This document shows, piece by piece, positions 15,377 to 21,883 of a DNA stretch of 21,883 nucleotides. The stretch covers positions 1-21,883 of the forward strand of contig CAZTII010000024.1 of assembly GCA_964613305.1 (NCBI GenBank), in the 5' to 3' direction. Position 1 is the first letter of the stretch. Every line of letters starts with the position of its first letter. The DNA comes from CAZTII01 sp964613305. Its GTDB lineage: Bacteria > Bacillota_I > Bacilli_A > Erysipelotrichales > Erysipelotrichaceae. The notes under the pieces were generated by a model. That model saw only the letters and a program-made list of their open reading frames with translations, did not search any database and was not told the DNA's origin. The position numbers and the translations under genes are program-made.

Positions 15377-15931
15377 ATGTTACGTTTAACAACTGTTGTC
15401 CATAATTTTTTAAAAGAAACCGTTCAACCTGATTGGTTTGTTGTTGATGGAACTGCTGGAAATGGTGTAGATTGCGAGGTTTTATGCTCATTAGCTTATC
15501 ATGTCGATGCCTTTGATATTCAAGAGATTGCCAAAGATAATACCTTAAAACGATGTCAACAGTACAACAATTTAACATTTCACTGCTGCAGTCATCATAA
15601 AATAAGTGATCTTATCAATCATCAACTTCATTTAGCTATTTTTAACTTTGGCTATCTTCCTCGTGGTGATAAAACAATCATCACAACACCTTCTACTTCA
15701 GTTATCGCAGTACAAGGAGCGTATAATCTATTGGTAGACAATGGGTATTTATTATTAACGATGTATCGTGGTCATGATGGTGGTCAAGAAGAACATGACG
15801 CTATTGTTCAGTGTATTCAACAATTTAATGCAACAATCACAACATACGATAGCACTGTTGATTATGGACCTATTTTATATATTGTACAAAAAAAGGCTAT
15901 TTGCGAAAAAAGCCCCAGCAATCAGCCATAA
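15377..15931 (+). CDS. mnmM: tRNA wobble-uridine methyltransferase MnmM / YtqB (class I SAM)
   Basis: A small class I methyltransferase of the YtqB family, which in Bacillus and Staphylococcus methylates nm5U34 to mnm5U34 in tRNA. With ATG 15377 it has 184 residues. The SAM loop is VVDGTAGNGVD (22-32), the acidic residue at strand 2 is in AFDIQE, and the signature NFGYLPRGDK (90-99) is followed by YRGHDGGQEE (130-139). An in-frame GTG at 15365 would add four residues but has no Shine-Dalgarno, while GTGAG lies about 8 nt before ATG 15377. The conserved fold ends near LYIVQKK; the last dozen residues (AICEKSPSNQP) are encoded where the gene overlaps the opposite-strand HAD gene by 35 bases and look unconserved. 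Confidence 0.87.
   Translation: MLRLTTVVHNFLKETVQPDWFVVDGTAGNGVDCEVLCSLAYHVDAFDIQEIAKDNTLKRCQQYNNLTFHCCSHHKISDLINHQLHLAIFNFGYLPRGDKTIITTPSTSVIAVQGAYNLLVDNGYLLLTMYRGHDGGQEEHDAIVQCIQQFNATITTYDSTVDYGPILYIVQKKAICEKSPSNQP
15888..15915 (-). terminator. Minus-strand terminator inside the overlapping gene ends
   Basis: On the minus strand GGCT (15912-15915) can pair with AGCC (15895-15898), with an inner TTT/AAA extension across a small bulge, followed by seven Ts (15888-15894). It includes the stop codon of the NagD-like gene and lies within the mnmM coding region. The short stem makes it moderate. Confidence 0.45.
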
Positions 15932-16667
15932 TATATGTTGGAAATATTTGTAAACGATGACAATCTTCCATTGTATGAACACCTGTCGTTACTAAAATAG
16001 TATCAATGCCTGCATTATTACCACATAAAATATCCGTTTCTAAATTATCTCCTAAAATAATGACATCTTCTTTCGCAACCATCATTTTTCGTAAAGCACC
16101 TTCGATGATTGGTGAATGTGGTTTTCCTATTTTAATCGCCTTTGTGCTAGATGCATATTCAAACATTGCTACTACTGAGCCATTACCAATCGATGGACCG
16201 CTTTCGGTTAATAACATTCGATCGTCGTTTGTCGCAACGAGTGTTGCTCCTTCGATTAATATTTTTAAAGCGTGACTGTAATCAGAATATGTTGCCCCAC
16301 GATCCAGTCCAACAAATAAGTAGTCAGGTTGGTTTGACGTAATAATAAAACCATTGTCTAACAGCGCATTTCTCATACCGTTTTCACCAATATAATACGC
16401 CTTTTTTTTGTGAGGCGTCAGTAATGATATCGCATCGGCAGCTGCCATCGCAGAAGTATAAAAGTGAGCTGGTGTAACACCACGAAACCCCATTTTTAAC
16501 ATGTGTGCACACGCTTCTTCTGGTGTTCTTGATGCATTGTTAGTCAGAAATAGAAAAGGAATTTTATTACGAATCAAACTATCTATCCATTCTTTCGCAC
16601 CAGGTATTGGTTTTACTCCCCAATACATCGTACCATCTAAGTCAATCATATAACATTTGTTTTCCAT
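15897..16667 (-). CDS. NagD-like HAD hydrolase (HAD subfamily IIA)
   Basis: A 256-residue HAD phosphatase with the C2 cap of the NagD/PNPase-like/AraL group, which dephosphorylates sugar phosphates or nucleotides. Motifs are MIDLDGTMYWG (7-17; Asp9 nucleophile, Asp11), motif II LTNNASRT (41-48), motif III lysine in KIGKPHSP (Lys182) and motif IV GDNLETDI (206-213). The cap with IGENGMRNAL and ATNDDR lies between motifs II and III. GAGG lies about 8 nt before the ATG. The -10 candidate TACAAT at 16729-16734 (minus) has no convincing -35. The 3' end overlaps mnmM tail-to-tail by 35 bases. Specific substrate unknown. Confidence 0.88.
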   Translation of the reverse strand: MENKCYMIDLDGTMYWGVKPIPGAKEWIDSLIRNKIPFLFLTNNASRTPEEACAHMLKMGFRGVTPAHFYTSAMAAADAISLLTPHKKKAYYIGENGMRNALLDNGFIITSNQPDYLFVGLDRGATYSDYSHALKILIEGATLVATNDDRMLLTESGPSIGNGSVVAMFEYASSTKAIKIGKPHSPIIEGALRKMMVAKEDVIILGDNLETDILCGNNAGIDTILVTTGVHTMEDCHRLQIFPTYIMADCWGFFRK

Positions 16668-16773
16668 TAATTTTCCTCACTTCTTTTTCTTCACTACGTA
16701 TTCTTACAATAAAGAATAGCTACTTTATATTGTACACTAATACGAATAATTAATCATCAATGCTCTTCATTTA

Positions 16774-16782
16774 TGATATTAT
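16774..16782 (+). promoter_or_regulatory. Candidate extended -10 promoter for the metallophosphoesterase-like gene
   Basis: TGATATTAT is an extended -10 about 43 nt before the ATG at 16825; no good -35 is visible. The rest of the 157-nt gap (16668-16824) is AT-rich without recognisable elements. Confidence 0.4.
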
Positions 16783-16824
16783 TGTATTGTATTAATTTCA
16801 TAACCAATAACGAAAGGATTTTCC

Positions 16825-17697
16825 ATGAAAACAAAACATAAAATCATGTTGATTATATTCTTAATCATTAGTCTAATTAGCGGTATTGTTATCGATTCTT
16901 TTTACTTTGCGCCTAGTCGTTTTAAAATTCGTTATGAAACACTAAGTTCTCCTTATATTCCACTTCAACTAGATAATGTATCAATTACATATTTTTCTGA
17001 TGTTCATTACAATAACTTTATGGATAAACCGCGATTTCAAAAAGTTATTTCTCTTATCAATCAATCCGGAGGCGATATCGTTATCTTTGGCGGTGATTTA
17101 TTTGACAATCCATCTACAGCCTTACCAAGCGATGAAGTCATTGTTACCCTCACTGAGCAGTTAAAATCAATTAATGCTCCACTCGGTAAATTTGCTGTCT
17201 TAGGTAGCCATGATTATCAAAGTGAGGAAGCTAAAAAATTAGTGATGCAAATATTGAGAGATGCTGATTTTGAAGTATTAATGAATCAAAGTGTTTCTAT
17301 CCATAACAAAGGAAGCCACTTTGTCAATCTTGTTGGCATTGATAGTTTAGAATCAGGATCTGCGGATTGTGAACAAGCTTATCGCAATGTTTCTCCTTAC
17401 TCTTATACAATAGCTGTATGTTATACTCCTGATATTATCAACAGTGTTCCAAAAGATTTAACCAACATCGTTTTATCCGGAAATACGCATGGTGGACAAG
17501 CGTTACTTCCTTTTGTTTCTAATTTAGTAGAAGCTCCATATGCTTCACTTTATCAGCGAGGAAAACACGATGTTGAAGGAGTTATTCTTGATATTACCAA
17601 TGGCGTAGGAACGACAAAAAAAGATGTTCGCCTATTTGCTCCTGCTGAAATTGTTAGTTACAAGTTATCAAGCAAAATAAATGACGAAGCATCTTAA
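16825..17697 (+). CDS. Membrane-anchored metallophosphoesterase-like protein (YkuE type) with altered metal-site residues
   Basis: A 290-residue protein with an N-terminal hydrophobic segment (about 7-28) that looks like an uncleaved anchor, with the catalytic domain probably outside the membrane. The calcineurin-type fold is recognisable: motif I SDVH (58-61), motif II GGDLFD (89-94), motif III GSHD (127-130), motif IV CYTPD (199-203), motif V SGNTHGGQ (218-225) and a C-terminal RLFAPAEI as in YkuE. Three positions differ from the canonical ligands: Ser128 for the Asn of GNHD, Tyr200 for the motif-IV His, and Asn220 for the first His of GHTH. I checked these codons in the sequence (AGC, TAT, AAT). 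Relatives hydrolyse phosphoesters such as UDP-sugars or phospholipids. Here activity may be lost or changed. AAAGGA lies about 7 nt before ATG. The stop is 2 nt from that of thiI. Confidence 0.82.
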   Translation: MKTKHKIMLIIFLIISLISGIVIDSFYFAPSRFKIRYETLSSPYIPLQLDNVSITYFSDVHYNNFMDKPRFQKVISLINQSGGDIVIFGGDLFDNPSTALPSDEVIVTLTEQLKSINAPLGKFAVLGSHDYQSEEAKKLVMQILRDADFEVLMNQSVSIHNKGSHFVNLVGIDSLESGSADCEQAYRNVSPYSYTIAVCYTPDIINSVPKDLTNIVLSGNTHGGQALLPFVSNLVEAPYASLYQRGKHDVEGVILDITNGVGTTKKDVRLFAPAEIVSYKLSSKINDEAS

Positions 17698-17699
17698 TA

Positions 17700-18896
17700 T
17701 TATAAATAACTTTCTTCTTCTTTTACGGGATGAACAACGATTGTTTCAATTGCACTTAAACATTGTTCAATTGCCGTTTCATAATCAAATTTACTTTCCA
17801 TTGCTAATACCTTATGAAGATGAGGTTTCGTCGTCGGATTTTTAGGATTAAAAATCGTACAACAATCTTCAAATGGTAAAATGGATGTTTCATATGTTCC
17901 AATTTGTTTAGCAACATCAATAATTTCATTTTTATCAAATGTCACTACAGGTCTAAGTAGTGGCATTTTAATTACTTCATTGATGACACTCATGCTTTCA
18001 AGTGTTTGTGAGGCAACTTGACCTAAACTTTCTCCACTTGCGATACATAAACAATTACGTTGTTGAGCAAATCGTTCCGTAATGCGCATCATCATTCGAC
18101 GAATAATGGTAATTGCATAACTTTCAGGACAATTTTCATAAATTTTTAATTGTAAATCAGTAAAAGGAACAACATGAAGTTTCATTTGACCTTGAAAACC
18201 ACTAATTAAACGCGCTAATTCAACTACTTTATTTAACGCATTAGCTGATGTGTATGGAGGAGAAGCAAAATGGATAGCTTCAACTTGAACCCCTCGTTTC
18301 ATCATCATATAGCCGGCAACAGGCGAGTCAATTCCACCTGACAACAATAACATCGCTTTTCCATTAATACCAACCGGATAGCCACCCAACCCAGGATATA
18401 TTTTACTTGTAATATACGTATAATCTTTATGAACTTCCACAATAATTTTAAAATCAGGATGGTGTACATCTACTTTATGTTCAGTATTCTTTAAAATATA
18501 GCTTGCACATGCACGATTGATATCATCACTTGTACTTGGAAATTGTTTATTAGAACGACGAGCTTGCATTTTAAAAGTTCCCGTAGGAAACTCTAAACTC
18601 ATCTGATACGATGTCGCAACAATTGCTTCTAGTGATGATTCTACTTTTTTAGTAATGGAAAATGAACTTATCCCGAATACTTTAGACAATACGGCACAAA
18701 CATCCTCAACATTTTCTCCATTAAGCTGAATATATAAGCGATCATATGTTACTCTATACTCTAATTTAGAAAATGAGCTACACGCTAATTTAATATTATT
18801 TAATAATCGATTTGTAAATTGTTTTCTATTCTTACCTTTTGTCGTTAATTCTCCATAACGTATTAATACTGTATCATTTTGTGCCATATTGTTCAC
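17700..18896 (-). CDS. thiI: tRNA 4-thiouridine / thiamine sulfurtransferase ThiI
   Basis: ThiI adenylates uridine 8 of tRNA and replaces oxygen by sulfur; it also supports thiamine thiazole synthesis in some bacteria. The 398-residue protein has the N-terminal ferredoxin-like part, a THUMP domain (about 60-165) and the PP-loop ATPase motif SGGIDS (186-191). The conserved FEDCC (342-346) holds the cysteine of the catalytic region. The C-terminal rhodanese domain of the E. coli form is absent, as in Bacillus, where a dedicated cysteine desulfurase supplies sulfur; that gene lies directly upstream. Start is GTG at 18896, with AAGGAG 4 nt before it; ATG 18887 is possible but 13 nt from the Shine-Dalgarno. 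The start overlaps the desulfurase end by 23 bases. Confidence 0.93.
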   Translation of the reverse strand: MNNMAQNDTVLIRYGELTTKGKNRKQFTNRLLNNIKLACSSFSKLEYRVTYDRLYIQLNGENVEDVCAVLSKVFGISSFSITKKVESSLEAIVATSYQMSLEFPTGTFKMQARRSNKQFPSTSDDINRACASYILKNTEHKVDVHHPDFKIIVEVHKDYTYITSKIYPGLGGYPVGINGKAMLLLSGGIDSPVAGYMMMKRGVQVEAIHFASPPYTSANALNKVVELARLISGFQGQMKLHVVPFTDLQLKIYENCPESYAITIIRRMMMRITERFAQQRNCLCIASGESLGQVASQTLESMSVINEVIKMPLLRPVVTFDKNEIIDVAKQIGTYETSILPFEDCCTIFNPKNPTTKPHLHKVLAMESKFDYETAIEQCLSAIETIVVHPVKEEESYL

Positions 18897-20010
18897 AATT
18901 CTCCTTTAAACACTGAATTAAATAATCAATTTCTTCTTTCGTTGTTTCGTTTAATAAACTAACGCGAATACAACTTTCGCTGCGACGCTTATCAACATTC
19001 ATCGCTAACAATACCTTCGATCCTTTATTTGTCTTACTTGAACAAGTGCTTTGCGCTGAGACACAAATACCCTGTTTATTTAAAGCATTCATCATCACTT
19101 CACTATACACATTCGTACTAAAGTTAACGATATGGCAAACACCATTGTGTGGACTATGAATACTCACATGTTGTACCGTCAATAATTGTTTCAGTAGATA
19201 TTCTCTTAATTGAGTCAATGAACACTTTTTTTGTTGTTCAAGTGCTAAACGTAATGTTTTCGCAAAGCAAATGTTTACCAAAGCATTACTAGTTCCTCCA
19301 CGTAAACCAAATTCCTGTTGACCACCATTAATTAATGGGATTAACGATACGTGTCGTTTTTTTATTAAAATTCCGCTTCCTTTTAAACCGTATATTTTAT
19401 GAGCTGAAAAACTAAGCAAATCAATATCTTTACAATCGATAACTAATTTTCCTAACGCTTGAACACCATCAACGTGTAAGAATGCTTGTGACTGTTTTTT
19501 TACTACTTCTTTAATAGAATCAATGTCCATAATGGAACCAACTTCATTATTAACCCACATAATCGACACCAAAACAGTATCTTTACGGAGTGCTTTTTTT
19601 AAATCTTCAATACTTATCACACCAAACTCATTTACTGTTAAACGAGTTACTTCATAGCCAAACACCGATTCTAATTGATTAATGGCACCAGAAACACTCG
19701 AATGTTCAACACACGTCGTAATAATGTGTTTCTTTAAAGGATTATTAAAAGCAACACCCTTAATTGCCATATTATTTGCTTCTGAAGCTCCACTTGTAAA
19801 TATTATTTCTTCACTTAAGACACCAAAAAGAGTCGCAATTGCTTGCCTACTCTTTTCCATCATTTGATTCAATTGAATTGCTTCATCATATAATGCATCA
19901 TTGTTGACATACATCGTCTGTAATAAATCAAGATATGTTTTCTTTATTTCGCCATGAAGTGGTGTGGTGCTTGCACCATCCAAATAAATTCTAGGTTGCA
20001 CTCTTTGCAT
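18874..20010 (-). CDS. Cysteine desulfurase (NifS/IscS family) paired with ThiI
   Basis: A PLP enzyme that takes sulfur from cysteine as a protein persulfide. The 378-residue protein shows YLDGASTTPLH at the N-terminus, the PLP-contact His103 in EHSS, Asp180 in HVDGVQ and the Schiff-base Lys205 in SAHKIYG. The mobile active Cys323 lies in STCSSKTNKGS, and there is an RGGT turn (237-240). It resembles the NifZ desulfurase of Bacillus, which lies between ezrA and thiI and serves s4U formation. The gene overlaps ezrA by 20 bases and thiI by 23, so the three are one transcript. The Shine-Dalgarno is weak (AAAGAAA next to ATG), suggesting coupling to ezrA translation. Confidence 0.92.
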   Translation of the reverse strand: MQRVQPRIYLDGASTTPLHGEIKKTYLDLLQTMYVNNDALYDEAIQLNQMMEKSRQAIATLFGVLSEEIIFTSGASEANNMAIKGVAFNNPLKKHIITTCVEHSSVSGAINQLESVFGYEVTRLTVNEFGVISIEDLKKALRKDTVLVSIMWVNNEVGSIMDIDSIKEVVKKQSQAFLHVDGVQALGKLVIDCKDIDLLSFSAHKIYGLKGSGILIKKRHVSLIPLINGGQQEFGLRGGTSNALVNICFAKTLRLALEQQKKCSLTQLREYLLKQLLTVQHVSIHSPHNGVCHIVNFSTNVYSEVMMNALNKQGICVSAQSTCSSKTNKGSKVLLAMNVDKRRSESCIRVSLLNETTKEEIDYLIQCLKENCEQYGTK

Positions 20011-21733
20011 TTTCTTTAATTAAGCTCTCATAACAGCCTGGATGAATTTTTTCAATGGTCGCAATCGCAATCGTTAATGCTTGAGTATATTCACCATTTC
20101 TAAAACATAATTCAGCACGAGTAAGTTCTGAATCAATATCAGCATAAGTAGAACGATATTTGTTACCAAAGACAATTGTATTTTCAACCATCATAACCAT
20201 GCCAACAACATTATTCACGTTGTTATATAATTTATAAATAAAATCAATCGATTCATCAACAGTACTATTTAACAGTGTTACATCCATTGGAATTTCTTCC
20301 ACTAAACGCGATATATTTTTTAAATAATCATACGCTTTTTGCAAATCAACACCATATGCATCAGAAATAGATGGTAATTTATTTTTAACAATCTTCACTT
20401 GAATTTCATTCATGATCAATTGAAGTTTCAACAATTGTTTCTTAGCACGTTCTTCATCACTCTGTGCAGTTTCCATCTTTTCCTTAATTTCATTAATACG
20501 TTGATAACAATCTTGTAAATCTTGCATCACTTCGTTAACACTACACATAAACTCTGAAGCAGGAACGTAAGTATCAACACCCTTTGACAATAATTCATCT
20601 TTCTTAACAACAAGTTCTTTGTATTTTTCAACTTGAAGTTCAACTTCCTTCGATAAATCTTCCATTCCATAACGTTCACCACATTTTTCAATGGAAGTTT
20701 TAATCGAATCAATTAATTTCGATGTATTTGCACATAAACGATTTAAATCTTCACGATGACGTTGCATTTCATCAAAAGAAGAACTTTCTTTCTTAATTTG
20801 ACTAGTAAGTTGCGATAATCGCAAACGATAATCATCACAATTTTCCTTAATATTTTGACAATTACCTTTACGTAAACTATCCAAATCTTCAGTCAAAGCA
20901 TCAGTAAGTAACACTAAGTTTTTTTCAATTTCAAGATGACCTAAGTAAACTCCTCGAGAACGCTCTGCAGCATAACTTTGCGCTACATCATCAATCAAAC
21001 GCGGTAATACACCACGTGTTTCCTGTAATAACTCAGGAAGCATGTCTATCAATGTCGATAATTTAGAAATATTTTCTCTGATCACAACCGTTAATTCAGT
21101 AGCTTTTTCAAATTCAGATGCATACATACATTCTTCAAATGTCGTAAATAGTTTCTCTGTATCGGTAATTGTTGATTCAATCGCTAACCAGCTAAACGCT
21201 AATGAAGAACTCTTTTCATTAATTTGTTGTTTTAATAATCTAAAACGTTCCTTCAAATCAGTAACTTCAAGACGTTGCGCTGTTTCTTTTTCCAAAATGG
21301 TGTCTAAAAAACGATTCAAGTCATTTACTTGTTTTTCCCCTATTTGAACTAAACTATCCAAATCTAATAAGTCGTTTTTCGCCATTTTATTCTTTCCAAT
21401 CAATATATTGTCTTCTATATTTGCAAGTAATTGCGCAATTTGCTTTAAGTTTGATTGAGCTTGATCAAAATCATCTTTATAATGAGCAACAGTTGTCATC
21501 GTTTCTACATTTACTCGTGCAATAGCCACTGCTTTATTAAGTTTAAACGACAGTGGAACACTTTTAATAGAGTTATACCTAATTTCATACTCAGCTAATT
21601 CTCTCTTTAGTTTATCCGACTGCATTCGTTTTAGTACTAAGATAAGTATTAAACATACAATAATTACAATCAATCCAATCAAAACATATTTATTGGATAA
21701 AACGTTTAAAATTTGTTCTACGATTTGATTCAT
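19991..21733 (-). CDS. ezrA: Septation ring formation regulator EzrA
   Basis: EzrA is a membrane-anchored negative regulator of FtsZ ring formation that also takes part in divisome assembly in Firmicutes. The 580-residue protein has one N-terminal transmembrane helix (about 16-35) after a short external tail. It is followed by a long cytoplasmic series of helical, spectrin-like coiled-coil repeats (about 36-560). The C-terminal end reads RAELCFRNGEYTQALTIAIATIEKIHPGCYESL, the typical EzrA finish. Length is close to Bacillus EzrA. GAGG lies 8-9 nt before the ATG. The gene order ezrA-desulfurase-thiI equals that of Bacillus. Confidence 0.93.
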   Translation of the reverse strand: MNQIVEQILNVLSNKYVLIGLIVIIVCLILILVLKRMQSDKLKRELAEYEIRYNSIKSVPLSFKLNKAVAIARVNVETMTTVAHYKDDFDQAQSNLKQIAQLLANIEDNILIGKNKMAKNDLLDLDSLVQIGEKQVNDLNRFLDTILEKETAQRLEVTDLKERFRLLKQQINEKSSSLAFSWLAIESTITDTEKLFTTFEECMYASEFEKATELTVVIRENISKLSTLIDMLPELLQETRGVLPRLIDDVAQSYAAERSRGVYLGHLEIEKNLVLLTDALTEDLDSLRKGNCQNIKENCDDYRLRLSQLTSQIKKESSSFDEMQRHREDLNRLCANTSKLIDSIKTSIEKCGERYGMEDLSKEVELQVEKYKELVVKKDELLSKGVDTYVPASEFMCSVNEVMQDLQDCYQRINEIKEKMETAQSDEERAKKQLLKLQLIMNEIQVKIVKNKLPSISDAYGVDLQKAYDYLKNISRLVEEIPMDVTLLNSTVDESIDFIYKLYNNVNNVVGMVMMVENTIVFGNKYRSTYADIDSELTRAELCFRNGEYTQALTIAIATIEKIHPGCYESLIKENAKSAT

Positions 21734-21779
21734 ATTTTTTCCTCACTATCTTCACTTATTATTTTATCATAATAACAGT

Positions 21780-21808
21780 ATTGTACCATATTTTTATTCC
21801 CATTTTAA
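21780..21808 (-). promoter_or_regulatory. Candidate promoter of the ezrA-thiI operon
   Basis: On the minus strand TGGTACAAT (21780-21788) is an extended -10, with TTAAAA (21803-21808) 17 bp upstream. The rest of 21809-21883 is extremely AT-rich and includes the palindrome TATAATTATA (21821-21830), which offers TATAAT on both strands. No gene is seen in 21734-21883. Confidence 0.5.
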
Positions 21809-21883
21809 TAGTTTATTCATTATAATTATACTTTATTATTAATTTTTTTATTCTGTTATTAAAATTTTTATAAAGATTAATTG

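Noticed and set aside
17690..17760. Possible thiI terminator: GATG-CTT-CGTC followed by ATTTATTTT on the minus strand
   Set aside because: Stem of four pairs including a G-T wobble; too weak to claim.
21042..21347. 101-residue plus-strand open frame inside ezrA
   Set aside because: Antisense of the coiled-coil coding region, low complexity, no start signals.
21786..21883. Very AT-rich end of the window as a possible origin or mobile-element edge
   Set aside because: No iterated boxes, inverted-repeat ends or target duplication seen; ordinary promoter-region AT bias is enough.
1..21883. Defence system, prophage, insertion sequence, CRISPR array, riboswitch or tRNA
   Set aside because: Gaps between genes are all under about 160 nt, every substantial gene matches a core family, and no repeat arrays or cloverleaf-like segments were found.

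Overview
The window is a dense, low-GC stretch of bacterial chromosome (about one third G+C by eye) and reads as core genome of a Bacillota (Firmicutes) species. The best guess is class Erysipelotrichia or a close relative. The reasons are the yqe ribosome/NAD gene cluster, the ezrA-cysteine desulfurase-thiI cluster and the ytqA-ytqB pair, all known from Bacillus, together with a NadD-YqeK fusion of the kind found in Mollicutes and their walled relatives. TGA is a stop codon at the ends of several genes (yqeM, yhbY, nadD's upstream neighbour junctions, parC), so the Mollicutes code 4 is not in use. The presence of ezrA indicates a walled, FtsZ-dividing cell.

Left region (1-4795), minus strand: a seven-gene operon with almost every junction overlapping or within 4 nt. 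In transcription order it is yqeG, yqeH, yhbY, nadD-yqeK (one fused protein), rsfS, yqeM, mtnN. It combines ribosome assembly or silencing (YqeH, YhbY, RsfS), NAD synthesis and Ap4A hydrolysis (NadD-YqeK), a SAM methyltransferase (YqeM) and the nucleosidase that clears its by-product SAH (MtnN). A good promoter lies before yqeG and an intrinsic terminator follows mtnN. The aroE gene found inside the Bacillus version is absent.

Middle region (4796-12731): a HAD phosphatase on the plus strand converges on parE-parC (topoisomerase IV, minus strand). parE is divergent from plsY (phospholipid synthesis), which is followed after 3 nt by an alpha/beta-hydrolase esterase. The esterase converges on an M18 aminopeptidase, with one terminator hairpin for each strand in between.

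Right region (12732-21883): a plus-strand run of hemolysin III/PAQR membrane protein and DegV (fatty-acid binding), then ytqA (radical SAM) and ytqB/mnmM (tRNA wobble-uridine methyltransferase). mnmM overlaps tail-to-tail with a minus-strand NagD-like HAD phosphatase. A plus-strand membrane-anchored metallophosphoesterase-like protein follows, and then the minus-strand operon ezrA-cysteine desulfurase-thiI (cell division; sulfur delivery for tRNA 4-thiouridine and/or thiamine).

No tRNA, rRNA, CRISPR array, insertion sequence, prophage or defence cassette was seen. No non-coding gap exceeds about 160 nt. I do not see a clearly new biological system here. The most unusual item is the metallophosphoesterase-like protein at 16825-17697, in which three of the expected metal-ligand positions are replaced (GNHD to GSHD, the motif-IV His to Tyr, GHTH to GNTH). 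The remaining findings concern gene architecture: fusion, coupled overlaps, coding-overlapping terminators and a terminator that runs straight into a promoter.
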